This document shows, one piece after another, positions 34,472-43,270 of a DNA stretch of 63,517 nt. The notes under the pieces are model-generated. The model ran no database searches. It saw only the letters and a list, made by a program, of their open reading frames with translations, and was not told the DNA's origin. Source of the stretch: Streptomyces sp. V3I7 (GTDB lineage: Bacteria > Actinomycetota > Actinomycetes > Streptomycetales > Streptomycetaceae); the NCBI RefSeq assembly GCF_030817495.1, contig NZ_JAUSZK010000002.1:1-63517 (forward strand), read 5' to 3'. How positions within the stretch are numbered: position 1 is the first letter of the stretch; the number at the start of each line of letters is the position of its first letter. The translations under genes were made by a program, and so were the position numbers.

Positions 34472-35094
34472 GAGGGGTCTCCGTCCAACTGGGCCAGGCG
34501 CTCCATCTCATCGACGCCGTGCTCACAGCACCGCCCGCACACCAGCCGCCGCCGGTTGAGTTGTTCCGGAAGCCGGATGTCGTAGGGCAGCCGGTCCTTG
34601 TCCTTGCGGTCCCGCAGGTCGCAGTCGCACTCCGCGCAGACTAGCCGGGCGGCGCGGGCCTGCTTCTTCGACCAGAGCGGCCAGTCCGCCGACAGCGCCA
34701 GGCCAACGATGGCCATGCTGTCCGCTCGGGGCCGGAAGAGGGGGAAGGGCCAGCCCGGGCAGTCCTCGGGAATGTCGCCGATCGTTTCCTTCAGCGAGGG
34801 CATCCACCGGGTCAGGTGCGTCAGGTCGTTGCGCACGATGCGGATCTCCTCCCCGCGCCGCATCGCCTTGCTGCGGGAGTTGGCGAGCGGGAAGCGGAAG
34901 GCCGTGACGATCGTGTGCGGCACCTCCAGCAGGTCCAGGTCTCGGCCGAGGTCGGCGGCGGTGGCCTTCCACTCGCCACATCCGGTCTCCCGCCACAGCG
35001 CGAGCCCGTCGCTGTTGAACACCCCGGAGACCCGTACCGTGCTGATGACGCGTCGCTGCGCGGCCCTTACCTCCGGCGTGACCGCCTCGGGCAT
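34468..35094 (-). CDS. Hypothetical protein with C-terminal zinc-ribbon-like Cys clusters
   Basis: A protein of 208 aa. It has RRVISTVRVSGVFNSDGLAL and a C-terminal part with CAECDCDLRDR and CGRCCEHG, likely a metal-binding ribbon. I chose the ATG at 35094 with GAGGTGAAG upstream, because the longer reading adds 180 residues of poor quality that overlap the divergent gene's promoter. The family was not recognised. Confidence 0.55.
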   Translation of the reverse strand: MPEAVTPEVRAAQRRVISTVRVSGVFNSDGLALWRETGCGEWKATAADLGRDLDLLEVPHTIVTAFRFPLANSRSKAMRRGEEIRIVRNDLTHLTRWMPSLKETIGDIPEDCPGWPFPLFRPRADSMAIVGLALSADWPLWSKKQARAARLVCAECDCDLRDRKDKDRLPYDIRLPEQLNRRRLVCGRCCEHGVDEMERLAQLDGDPS

Positions 35095-35332
35095 GCTCTT
35101 CACCTCGTCCCATCGCGGCAGCCGCAGGTGGCCGCGTCTGCACTGGTCAACGAGCCGGACCGCCGGGGGTCCGGTGCGACTTTTCCCGCCTTCCGCGCGC
35201 CACGCCACGGGAGCGTCCGCCTCAACAGCGTCCGCGAATCGCGGACATGGGGCGCCGGAAGTGGGGCCAGGTGGGCCGGTGCGTGACCGGGAGCCTGGCG
35301 CTCGTGCGGCATGGGCATGAAAGCCTGAACCC

Positions 35333-35788
35333 GTGCGATCTTCTGAAGACCCCATATCCAAACTCCAGGCCGCCCGTGCTCGAGCCGAGCGCTTGAACGC
35401 CGAGTACCGCGACTCGGTGGCCGCCGCGCTGGAGCAGGCTGCCAGGACCGTGCGCGAGGGCGGCGACGTCGACCAGGTCCTGCAGGAGGTGCGGCTGCTG
35501 CTCCCGCCGCCCACGGCGGCAGGCGCTGCTGAAGACTTGCCGCCCATCGAACCCGAGGCGGACGAACGGCCGGAGACCGAGGTCGTCAAGGGCCAGGTAC
35601 GCGCTTGGTACCTCGCGCTGCCCCAGGAGGTACGCACCTCCTGGTCGGACCGCCAGATCGTTGAGGATCCGAGCTACCAGCCGGAGTTGGAGTCCCTGAC
35701 GGGTCGCAAGTGGGACACCGTGCGCACCCGGTACCTTGCGCCGCTGCGCAAGGAACTCGGGGAAGGTCCGCAGCCCCGGCGGAGCTGA
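35333..35788 (+). CDS. Hypothetical coiled-coil protein
   Basis: A protein of about 151 aa with a GTG start. A helical N-terminus (KLQAARARAERLNAEYRDSV) is followed by an acidic linker and a C-terminal block WYLALPQEVRTSWSDRQIVE, ending with SLTGRKWDTVRTRYLAPLRK, which looks like a DNA-binding helix pair. The family was not recognised. Confidence 0.5.
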   Translation: MRSSEDPISKLQAARARAERLNAEYRDSVAAALEQAARTVREGGDVDQVLQEVRLLLPPPTAAGAAEDLPPIEPEADERPETEVVKGQVRAWYLALPQEVRTSWSDRQIVEDPSYQPELESLTGRKWDTVRTRYLAPLRKELGEGPQPRRS

Positions 35789-36117
35789 CTGGTGAATACG
35801 GGGTGACGCGCAGCTCGCGCGCCTCCATCGGCTTACCGGCCGCGGAATGGCCAGCGCCACCGACTACGCCGCGACGTAGCGTTCGGCTCCGTCCTGAGCG
35901 GCGGGGCGATCCGGTCCGGCTCCAGCCCCACCTTGTGCGGGTGCACGCACGCCGGCGTCCGGTCGTCCAGGGTGTAGCGGAAGCCGTCAGCAGGACACCC
36001 GAACGTGCGCGGCGCTCACTCCGCTGGGGTTACGGGGTGAGCGCCTGGCGCACGTCATGCCATGAGCCTCTTCGAGTTGGCCACCGATCGGGTGATGGGC
36101 CGTGTAGCGCAACGAGC

Positions 36118-36177
36118 GAGGCCCCCGGGCTGTTGATCGAGATGTCTGACGTCTCAATCACGTTGCTCGGGGGCCTC
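36118..36177. other. Inverted repeat before the transposase gene
   Basis: GAGGCCCCCG (36118-36127) pairs with CGGGGGCCTC (36168-36177); outer AACGAG/CTCGTT also pair. It would shield the transposase gene from incoming transcription. Confidence 0.65.
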
Positions 36178-36178
36178 G

Positions 36179-36928
36179 TTGGTCATCCATGCTGCCGCAC
36201 TCGACCTGCCGCATGTACTCGTGGAGTGGGTCACCATGCTGATCATCACCCGTGAGGGCGACCGGCGCTGCAAGCTTCGTCCGTCCCAGCGCGCGATGGT
36301 GGCACTGGTGTACCTGCGCGAGCACACCACTCTTGCGAAGATCGCCGCCGGGTTCGGGATCAGCGAGTCCACCGCCCACGCCTACACCAGCGCGGTCATC
36401 GACCTGCTCGCCGAACGTGCACCAGGCCTCCTGAAGACGCTGCGCGAGCACGAACCCGAGTTCGTCCTGCTTGACGGCACCCTCGCCGAGTGCGACCGGG
36501 TCGGCGACGGCCGGGCCGACTACTCCCACAAACACCGGCGCCACGGCGTGAACGTGCAGGTCGTCACCGACCCCGGCGGCCAGTTGCTGTGGCTCTCGCC
36601 CGCCCTGCCGGGCCGCACCCATGACCTGACTGCCGCCCGCACCCACCGGATCATCCGGATCTGCGAACGCCAAGGCGTTCCCATCCTGGCCGATCTCGCC
36701 TACCAGGGCGCCGGCCCATGGCTGACCACCGGCATCAAACGCAGGCCCCTGCAGGAACTCACCCCCACCGAAAAGTCCCGCAACCAGGCACTGGCCGCAG
36801 CGCGAGCGTCCGTCGAACGCGGCGTCGCGAGGCTGAAGTCCTGGCGGATCTTCCGCAGGTCCCGGTGCAGCCCCAACCGCATGACGTCAATCGCCAAGGC
36901 CATCCTCACGCTGGAGCGGCAACGCTGA
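36179..36928 (+). CDS. IS5-family transposase (DDE_4 type)
   Basis: A protein of 249 aa. The HTH ([20 protein letters not shown]) precedes a DDE core: [14 protein letters not shown] (first Asp), [36 protein letters not shown] (second Asp) and [20 protein letters not shown] (Glu). Length is near the family norm, so it may be intact; the start may be at ATG 36236 (MLIITREG). Confidence 0.88.
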   Translation: MVIHAAALDLPHVLVEWVTMLIITREGDRRCKLRPSQRAMVALVYLREHTTLAKIAAGFGISESTAHAYTSAVIDLLAERAPGLLKTLREHEPEFVLLDGTLAECDRVGDGRADYSHKHRRHGVNVQVVTDPGGQLLWLSPALPGRTHDLTAARTHRIIRICERQGVPILADLAYQGAGPWLTTGIKRRPLQELTPTEKSRNQALAAARASVERGVARLKSWRIFRRSRCSPNRMTSIAKAILTLERQR

Positions 36929-36948
36929 AGAAGCTCCATGTAAGGCCC

Positions 36949-37786
36949 GTTAGTTCTAACAGGGGTAACTGGGGCGGGAAGGGGTGGTTGGTGGGTGCTG
37001 AGTGGGCGCGGCATCACCGAGGGAGGCGGCTGTCCGGGGGCGGAGGAACGGCCGAAGCGCTCTGGACGCACTGAGGCGTCCTCAGCATGCCGCCGAGGAC
37101 GCCTCTGTGACTGTGACGAGCGCAGGGCCTCTGCCCCCTTGCTCGGCCGGTCCTGCGGCAACAGGCCGACCATCCCTGTTGTGTCGAGTGGCAACGGCCA
37201 GGGCGACCGTGGTGGAGATATCTGCAGTAGGCCATGGTGAGACCACAACGTTGACCCGGAAACGGGCATGCGTCCGCGCGCGATACCGAGAGTAAAAAGA
37301 CAGACCTCTCGGCCGTTTCTGAAAGCAAAATGGCAGGCTTGGGCCATGCTCTCAGCGGGCGGCGTGGTCCCTCATCGTCCTACATCGACATCTCCTTTAT
37401 CTGCGGCACGGACCGACGTGAGGCCAGACCGTGGTGCGTGCAGCCGAGTGTGGACCTGAGGGCGGCCCGATTCAACGGTGATCTCGCGGCGGATCCGGGA
37501 CAGCGCCTGCCACTGGGAGGGCTGGAGGCCCGCTTCGCCGGTGTCCGACCGCCGTGAGCTGCAAGGACATCGCGCTCACCGTTTCAACTTGCCCTGGGAC
37601 GAAGTGAAATGGCTGCCTCGAGGCGTCTGGACTGCTCCATTGCGATCGCGGAAGGATCGGCCGAAGGTGTCGGATTTCCTGGCTCGGCAAAGCCGGGGGA
37701 TCGCTTCGACGCCAGTCGAGTGGCAACGAGTCGGAAGGACATCCGTGAAGAAGTCGTCTCAGGCGTCTGCCTGCGTTGAGGGGCCG
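36949..37786. other. Gene-poor stretch
   Basis: None of the open frames here has a recognisable domain, good ribosome site or codon pattern. A strong hairpin, GAGGCGTCCTC (37073-37083) with GAGGACGCCTC (37095-37105), looks like a terminator. Otherwise nothing can be supported. Confidence 0.5.
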
Positions 37787-37978
37787 ATGAGCCCCAGCTA
37801 TCCCCTGCCCGCTATTCCCACGATCCTCGTGGTGATCGTGCTGGTGCTTTTCACCGGCCTCATCATCTTCGGGATGCCGGTGGAGACCGCGGCGCTCACC
37901 CTGGGCGCCGGCGGCATGCTCGGTATCGAGCTGGTCCGTCGGCTCATCCAGTCGCTCCCCCATCGTCGTTCTCTGTAA
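37787..37978 (+). CDS. Small membrane protein
   Basis: A protein of 63 aa, MSPSYPLPAIPTILVVIVLV..., with two hydrophobic segments (about 10-30 and 36-52) and a basic tail. It stands 11 bases before an HTH gene on the same strand. Layout and size resemble the 71-aa protein at 33423-33638. Confidence 0.6.
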   Translation: MSPSYPLPAIPTILVVIVLVLFTGLIIFGMPVETAALTLGAGGMLGIELVRRLIQSLPHRRSL

Positions 37979-37989
37979 GGAGTCCGGCG

Positions 37990-38628
37990 ATGGGGCGCAC
38001 GAAAAGCGCCCCGGCTGATCAGGCCGTGCGAGAGCTGGCGGAGTGGCTTACCGACCTCCGCCAGCTCTCTGGCCTCAGCTACAGCCGCATGGCGCATGCA
38101 TCCGTAAAGATGGGGCTTCCCGTTTCCCAGTGCACGTTGTTCCGCGCGGACAAGGGCTGTTCCCTTCCCGCGTGGGCGACCGTCCGGGCCTACGTGGAGT
38201 CCTGTCAGGGCTCTGTCCCCATGGCGAGGAAGCTGTGGGACAAGGCGGCGCGGGCCAAGATGCAGGTTCACAGCATCACGGTCCCGGCGCTTCCCCGGAC
38301 GGCACCCGCCGTCCCCTACATCAACGAACCCGGTGAACTTCTCCAGGCGATGCGGGAGCTGCGTCTGTCCGCAGGCCAGCCCTCGCTCCGCGTCCTGGAG
38401 GAGAGGGCGGCCGTCCCTGGAGGGGGAGGCAGCTTCCTGCCCCACAGCACCCTGGGCGCCGTGCTCAACGGGACGCGGCACTGCACCAAGGACCTCCTCG
38501 GTCACTTCATCCACGCCTGCGGAGTGACGCGTACGGCAGACGTACGGGAGTGGATGAAGGCGTGGGACCGAGTGGCCCGCTACCGCGGGGAAGCGGCCGC
38601 CAGCCGCACCTACATCACCGCGTCCTGA
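37990..38628 (+). CDS. HTH transcriptional regulator-like protein
   Basis: A protein of 212 aa with AAGGAGTCCGGCG before the ATG. The N-terminal half is the Streptomyces XRE-like domain (LTDLRQLSGLSYSRMAHASV, CTLFRADKGCSLPAWATVRA), and the second half looks like a second, diverged copy (LLQAMRELRLSAGQPSLRVL, STLGAVLNGTRHCTKDLLGH). It is therefore a tandem-HTH protein without membrane segment. Confidence 0.68.
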   Translation: MGRTKSAPADQAVRELAEWLTDLRQLSGLSYSRMAHASVKMGLPVSQCTLFRADKGCSLPAWATVRAYVESCQGSVPMARKLWDKAARAKMQVHSITVPALPRTAPAVPYINEPGELLQAMRELRLSAGQPSLRVLEERAAVPGGGGSFLPHSTLGAVLNGTRHCTKDLLGHFIHACGVTRTADVREWMKAWDRVARYRGEAAASRTYITAS

Positions 38629-38639
38629 GAAGCTGTGTC
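38628..38639. repeat. IS-end-like sequence AGAAGCTGTGTC
   Basis: This is the exact inverse of GACACAGCTTCT at 42300-42311, downstream of the IS5-type transposase. Such ends occur in IS5-group elements. Here it may be a solo end left by an older insertion. Confidence 0.4.
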
Positions 38640-38674
38640 TGGTCCTGGCATGACAAGCGGAGTGGGCTTTCGAT

Positions 38675-38702
38675 GCAGGCCAGGGGCAAGCCCCTGGCCT
38701 GC
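38675..38702. terminator. Bidirectional terminator hairpin
   Basis: GCAGGCCAGGGG (38675-38686) pairs exactly with CCCCTGGCCTGC (38691-38702) across CAAG. It lies between two convergent genes. Confidence 0.8.
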
Positions 38703-38722
38703 AGGCGCCGGGAGAGGTGTGT

Positions 38723-39307
38723 TCAGGCAGTGGCCTTGGAGGCGACTCGAGCCAGTAGTGCATCGCGGACAGTGGGCCATTCGTCTGCGAGCAAGCTGTA
38801 GTACATCGAGTCGCGGCGGGTGCCGTCCTGGCGTCGCATGTGGCTTCGCAGAGTTCCCTCGTACGCGAGGCCGAGGCGGGCGAGGGCTTGCTGGGACCGT
38901 ACGTTGAGGTTGTCGGTGCGAAGCGCCAACCGAGCGAGTTGTAGATCGTCGAAGGCGTAGCCGAACAGGAGCAGTTTGGATTCGGCGTTGTAGGGGCCGC
39001 CCCAGCAGGAACGGTCGAACCAGGTCGCGCCGATCTCCGCGCGTCTCTCGGCCAGGTCGAGCTCGTAGATGCTGGTTGACCCGACCACGGCGCCATCGTC
39101 GCGGCGTCGCACTGCGAAGCAGCGCCTTGCGGGGTCGGCGATCATTTTGCCGAGCATCTCGCGCAGTTCGGCTACCGACGTGGGCCGCGGCCGGGGCATC
39201 CACCGCCATACCTCAGGGTCGGATGCCGACGGAAAGAGAGCTTCGGCGTGGTCGACGGATAACGGGACGAGGCGGGCAACAGTTCCCTCAAGAGACTGAT
39301 TGTTCAT
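38723..39307 (-). CDS. GNAT-family N-acetyltransferase (RimJ/RimL-like)
   Basis: A protein of 194 aa. The family blocks are visible: VGSTSIYELDLAERRAEIGA, TWFDRSCWGGPYNAESKLLL and the C-terminal LALRTDNLNVRSQQALARLG, then HMRRQDGTRRDSMYYSLLAD. This is the RimJ/L type that acetylates protein N-termini or small molecules. The gene is intact. Confidence 0.88.
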   Translation of the reverse strand: MNNQSLEGTVARLVPLSVDHAEALFPSASDPEVWRWMPRPRPTSVAELREMLGKMIADPARRCFAVRRRDDGAVVGSTSIYELDLAERRAEIGATWFDRSCWGGPYNAESKLLLFGYAFDDLQLARLALRTDNLNVRSQQALARLGLAYEGTLRSHMRRQDGTRRDSMYYSLLADEWPTVRDALLARVASKATA

Positions 39308-39438
39308 CGCAGCACTTTAGTGGCGCCCCGCTCCATTCGAGGAGGCGTTCGGCGCACGTCCGAGACTTGCTGTTTGTCGTCGATCAACGGCAAACGACGC
39401 GTCTGGGCGGGAGCGGTCAGCCATCGTACGGTGCCCAT

Positions 39439-39774
39439 ATGGGCAAAGAACGGGGTGTCCGGCTGCGGCTGGCCATCACTGCGGCAAACGACGCTGGGCC
39501 GCGGCTGTGCCGTGGATGCGGAGAGCCGTTGATGCCGAAGGCCAAGTCGACGGCGGTGTTTTGTGAGGCGGCTTGCCGTTCGAGGCACTGGCGGCGGATG
39601 CGTCGGGCCCGGTCGAGGACCGAGGCGGTGAAGGCCGGTGTGAAGGCTGTCTGCCCGGAGTGCGGGGTGTCGTGGACGGTGGGAGTCGACCGTCCCGCCT
39701 CGGCCGTCTACTGCTCTCCCGCCTGCCGCAAACGGGCCTGGCACGCGCGGCGCGCGCGGCAGAGCGGGGCGTGA
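39439..39774 (+). CDS. Zinc-ribbon-like Cys-rich protein
   Basis: A protein of 111 aa with two similar Cys units: CRGCGEPL...FCEAACRSRHW and CPECGVSW...YCSPACRKRAW. Each unit has CxxC and a CxxxC or CxxC pair, as in treble-clef or zinc-ribbon folds. It is probably a nucleic-acid-binding protein. A scrap with the same N-terminal motif (RYCRECGDPLP) lies near 42370. Confidence 0.65.
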   Translation: MGKERGVRLRLAITAANDAGPRLCRGCGEPLMPKAKSTAVFCEAACRSRHWRRMRRARSRTEAVKAGVKAVCPECGVSWTVGVDRPASAVYCSPACRKRAWHARRARQSGA

Positions 39775-39933
39775 GCCTGCGCGTTCGGTGATGGTGGGGC
39801 CGCTTCGAGCGCCGGGCCGGTACGCCCTTGCCCCCGGGGCGAGGCGGTCGGATTGTGCGAAGCGACGGGTTTCCAGGGCAAGTTGACGGCACGCGAGGGT
39901 GTTGTCCCCGGGGCTCGTGAGGGTGGTGTCCGG

Positions 39934-40845
39934 ATGACCGGGATGGTCGGCAGTGTGATCCGGCAGCGCTACGACGAGCTGGTCAAGCTGGGGCGGGACT
40001 GGGTCGCCACGATGAGCAGCGTCCAGTGGCAGCTCGGGGACGCGGCCACGGAGATCGAGCCGATGCGTTCCTACGGCGGCTCCAACCCGTCGGGCAACGA
40101 TGAACTGTTCACGGTCAGCGAGGCGCTGCGCCTGTTCGCCGAGGACGTCGGCCTCGCCTACACGACGATCCGGGACTATCGGTGGGTGGCCTCGCGCTGG
40201 CCGAAGGAACACCGGCGGGCGGATGTCTCCCACACCATCCACAAGATCCTCGCCTCCATCGCGGATGAACAGGAGCGGTTCGAGGCGGTGGACAACCCTC
40301 CGCCCCATCCGCGTGGCGGGCCCGCGCGCTGGACGCACGACAGCGCGAAACGGATCGTCGGCTGGAAGGTGGACACCCCCGAGAGTGTCCAGGAGAAGGT
40401 GGACGCGATCCACGACTTGGCCGCCGACGACCAGGTGGCCGCGCGGGTGGCCACCGACTTCCTGCGCCGCCCGGCGGTCGCCTCGAAGGCCATGGCCGAC
40501 GACACGGCCAGGCACGCCGTGAACGAGGCGCAGTTCGACCAGTTCCGCCAGCAAGTCCAGTACGGGCAGGAGGAAGCCGCCCCGCAGCTGGACCAGCTGC
40601 GGCGCATGGAGCACAACACCCAGTTCATGGACCTGGTCGCGGTCTGCACGCAGTTCACCGTCACCGCCGGAAGGATCGTGCCGAACCTGCGCGGCGAGCC
40701 CTACGACGACGCCGAACGCGAGACGATCCTGCGGGGCCTTGCACGGGTGCGGGCATCGGCGGACTGGATCGAGAACGCGGTCACCCGCGGCGAGGTCGAC
40801 CTGGACGAGCAGCTTCAGAAGCTGCTGAAGGGCTCGGGCGAGTAG
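39934..40845 (+). CDS. racO: RacO/DUF6192 family protein
   Basis: A protein of 303 aa. It contains the family blocks VIRQRYDELVKLGRDWVA, DVGLAYTTIRDYRWVASRWP and EKVDAIHDLAADDQVAARVA, then RRPAVASKAMADDTARHAVN. RacO and RacP are paired genes of unknown role, widespread in Streptomyces; the first half looks like a ParB-like HTH. The RacP gene follows after two bases. A cut-off copy lies at 23105-23327. Confidence 0.75.
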   Translation: MTGMVGSVIRQRYDELVKLGRDWVATMSSVQWQLGDAATEIEPMRSYGGSNPSGNDELFTVSEALRLFAEDVGLAYTTIRDYRWVASRWPKEHRRADVSHTIHKILASIADEQERFEAVDNPPPHPRGGPARWTHDSAKRIVGWKVDTPESVQEKVDAIHDLAADDQVAARVATDFLRRPAVASKAMADDTARHAVNEAQFDQFRQQVQYGQEEAAPQLDQLRRMEHNTQFMDLVAVCTQFTVTAGRIVPNLRGEPYDDAERETILRGLARVRASADWIENAVTRGEVDLDEQLQKLLKGSGE

Positions 40846-40847
40846 CG

Positions 40848-41258
40848 ATGGGGCGGGGCGTTCCCGCTCACGTCCACGCCGAAGCCGTTCTGTCCGCCCT
40901 GCTGGAGGCCCGTCCCGCCGGCCTGACGATCGGCCAGCTGATGGCGGCCACCGAGCGCACCCGCGCCCAGGTCCACACCGGGCTCGCGCACCTGCGCCAG
41001 GTCGCCGCAGCGAAGGGGCTCCCGCCGGTGACCTGGGACAAGACATGGGGCTACCGGATGCTGGACGACGCGCCAGAGGTCTGGATCGGCTACGAGCGGG
41101 CGTTCTTCGAGTCCGTCCATCACCGGGTGGAGAACTTCATCGCTGGGATCCTCCTGCCGCACCAGAAGAAGAAGCCCGACGACCCGTACATCCGCACGGT
41201 CATGGCGCAGATGGGCGCGATCGAGTCCACCCTGCACCTCCTCGCCAACCTGGAGTGA
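40848..41258 (+). CDS. racP: RacP-like protein
   Basis: A protein of 136 aa. A winged-helix-like N-terminus (AEAVLSALLEARPAGLTIGQ, THQVHTGLAHLRQ-type helix) is followed by WDKTWGYRMLDDAPEVWIGY and ERAFFESVHHRVENFI, the RacP signature. It is coupled to the RacO-like gene and appears complete. Function unknown. Confidence 0.72.
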   Translation: MGRGVPAHVHAEAVLSALLEARPAGLTIGQLMAATERTRAQVHTGLAHLRQVAAAKGLPPVTWDKTWGYRMLDDAPEVWIGYERAFFESVHHRVENFIAGILLPHQKKKPDDPYIRTVMAQMGAIESTLHLLANLE

Positions 41259-41332
41259 ACCCCCGGAAAGGCAGCGGGCCGCGACCGCCCGGCAGTTGGC
41301 TTCTTCCTCAGGTCGCGGCCCGGCGCCCCGTC

Positions 41333-42193
41333 ATGCCGCTGCCCCGCTACCGCTACCCCTCCGATACCAGCGACCTCGAATGGGCCCTGCTGGAACGGCT
41401 CCTGCCCACCCCCGCCTGCCAGACCCCCAAGGGTGGGGCTCCTGAGAAGTGGCCCCGCCGCCGCGTGGTCGACGCAATCCGCTACATCACCGACAACGGG
41501 GCGAAGTGGCGGGCGCTGCCCGCTGACTTCGGCATTCCGTGGCGCACGGTGTTCGGGTATTTCGCCCGCTGGGCGAAGGGCGGCGTCCTGAGGCGCATCC
41601 TCGACCAGCTCCGCCGGCGGTTGCGGCTGCGGCGAGGGCGGTGTCCCTGGCCGGTCCGGGTGATCGTGGACTCGCAATCCGTCAAGGGCGCGGAGACCGT
41701 ATCGAAAGCGACGCGCGGCTACGACGCCAATAAGCACATCAACGGGAGGAAGCGGCATCTTCTGGTCGACCAGGACGGCCTTCTCGTCGACCTCCTCGTC
41801 ACGCCCGCCGACGTCCAGGACCGCGACGCGGCCCGCGTTCTGCTGACCCGCCTTCATGCCGAGCACCCCGAAATCGTCCTGGTCTGGGCCGACAACGGTT
41901 ACGGCGGCGAGGAGTTCGCCACCTGGGCACAGGACACCCTCGGCATCACCATCAAGGTCGTCCCCCGGCCCAAGGACGCCAAGGGCTTCGTCTTGCTACC
42001 CAAGCGCTGGGTGGTTGAACGGTCGAATTCGTGGACGATGCGGGCCCGCCGCAACTCGCGGGACTACGAACGCCTCATGTCCCACGCCGAAGCCCACATC
42101 CAGTGGGCGTTCATCACCCTCATGACCCGCCGACTCACCCGCCGGAACCGTCGAAACAAGATCGTCCCGGCCTCTCTCACGGCAGCCGCCTGA
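41333..42193 (+). CDS. IS5-family transposase
   Basis: A protein of 286 aa. It has the IS5 N-terminal block (SDLEWALLERLLP), RYITDNGAKWRALPADFG, a DDE core with VIVDSQSVKGAET (Asp), HLLVDQDGLLVDLLVTPADV and VWADNGYGGEEF (Asp), and WVVERSNSWTMRARRNSRDY (Glu). All catalytic residues are present. The left end of the element is not visible in the 74 bases after racP; the right end is probably at 42311. Confidence 0.9.
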   Translation: MPLPRYRYPSDTSDLEWALLERLLPTPACQTPKGGAPEKWPRRRVVDAIRYITDNGAKWRALPADFGIPWRTVFGYFARWAKGGVLRRILDQLRRRLRLRRGRCPWPVRVIVDSQSVKGAETVSKATRGYDANKHINGRKRHLLVDQDGLLVDLLVTPADVQDRDAARVLLTRLHAEHPEIVLVWADNGYGGEEFATWAQDTLGITIKVVPRPKDAKGFVLLPKRWVVERSNSWTMRARRNSRDYERLMSHAEAHIQWAFITLMTRRLTRRNRRNKIVPASLTAAA

Positions 42194-42204
42194 CGATCTC
42201 TCAT

Positions 42205-42249
42205 TTGCCGTTCGGTTCGACGTCGGATGGACACCGAACCGAACGGCAA
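42205..42249. terminator. 15-bp hairpin terminator after the transposase
   Basis: TTGCCGTTCGGTTCG (42205-42219) pairs exactly with 42235-42249. It would end transcription of the transposase gene, 12 bases after its stop. Confidence 0.75.
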
Positions 42250-42299
42250 GAACGATCACCCTTCACCCCTATGTCCTATGACCTGCGGAAAGAGGATGT

Positions 42300-42311
42300 G
42301 ACACAGCTTCT
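42300..42311. repeat. Right IS end GACACAGCTTCT
   Basis: Exact inverse of 38628-38639. It marks the likely right end of the IS5-type element, 107 bases after the transposase stop. The following bases to 42498 hold only a scrap of a Cys-motif gene (YCRECGDPLP near 42370). Confidence 0.45.
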
Positions 42312-42498
42312 TAGTAGGCCTGGATGATCTAGCGTGTGGGGCGTGGCGCGACGCTCGGCGGTACTGCCGGGAGTGTGGTGATCCGCTGCCGCAGATGATG
42401 ACGGCCGAGCATAAGAAAGATCTGAGCACCTCCCATCACTCTGGCAGGTTCAAAGGACTGCGCGACTGCTCACGCGGAGGAGGGGTTACCTTGAGGGG

Positions 42499-42993
42499 AT
42501 GGATTGGGGGACTCTTCTAGGCACAGTTACGGGCGCGGTCATTGGAGTGGGCGCCACATCGATAGCCGACCGAGCCAAGTGGCGTCGAGAGCAGAATGAG
42601 CGTCGTACTGAGATCAAACGCGAACTGTATGCCGCTTACCTCGCAGCCGTGGCCAAGACCTGGAGCGACATCCGCGCCGCCGTTATCGACAGCACGGAGC
42701 CCTGGCCGGAACGGGCACGTCAGGCGGAACTCGCTTACCGCAACGGTGGGGTGTACGAGCTGCGCTACCAGATGGCGATCACGGCGCCACCTGCGATCGT
42801 TGTTCTCTCCGACCAGACCATGAAGGGCATGCGCGACCTCGTTCGACAACTCATCGCTGGCCGGAGATTCGGCACCTGGGCGGAGCTCCAGAGTGATGGT
42901 CGGCCGTGGTTCGACGCCTTTGATGCCATGCGCGCCAGTATGCGCCGGGATCTGGATCCTTCAACCTTGCCCATAACGGTCGATCAGCCGTAG
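42499..42993 (+). CDS. Hypothetical membrane-anchored protein
   Basis: A protein of 164 aa. An N-terminal segment (LLGTVTGAVIGVGATSIAD) is followed by a long amphipathic helical part (REQNERRTEIKRELYAAYLA) typical of small actinobacterial proteins of unknown role. GGAGGAGG lies 14 bases upstream, TTGAGGGG nearer. Confidence 0.6.
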   Translation: MDWGTLLGTVTGAVIGVGATSIADRAKWRREQNERRTEIKRELYAAYLAAVAKTWSDIRAAVIDSTEPWPERARQAELAYRNGGVYELRYQMAITAPPAIVVLSDQTMKGMRDLVRQLIAGRRFGTWAELQSDGRPWFDAFDAMRASMRRDLDPSTLPITVDQP

Positions 42994-43270
42994 CAAGATT
43001 GGACATTGGCCCAGGTGGGGGACAGCTCACAGCGGCTGTCATTGACTTGAGTTTCAAAGACGGGTTCTTCCCGTGCTGCGCGGAGGGTTGCCTGGTGAGG
43101 TGTCCGGCGATGGCCGGTCCGCAGCAGCTGTGGTGCTGCTGCGGGGCGTGGTGGCGAGCCACGCCATGCCGGCCATCGTGCGGCGCTCCGGCCCGCAAGG
43201 GACCAACGACCCCGTAACCGGGGCGCCGCGTTCAAGGGGCGGCGAGCAATGAGTGCTCGCCACCGGTCCA

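Larger units (their letters stand above)
36097..36948 (+). mobile_element. IS5-type insertion sequence (HARBI/DDE_4-like)
   Basis: A single transposase gene fills the element. The ends are assigned tentatively: GGGCCGTGTA at 36097 and, on the other strand, GGGCCTTACA from 36948 agree in 7 of 10 bases. No clear target duplication is seen. A hairpin lies before the transposase gene, as often found in IS elements to block outside transcription. Confidence 0.55.

Noticed and set aside
36700..37560. Several open frames of 60-215 codons on both strands
   Set aside because: No domain, no good start signal and conflicting frames; treated as gene-poor DNA.
42999..43217. 72-codon Cys-rich plus-strand frame
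   Set aside because: Cys residues come from GC-rich repetitive sequence; no ribosome site and no similar neighbour.
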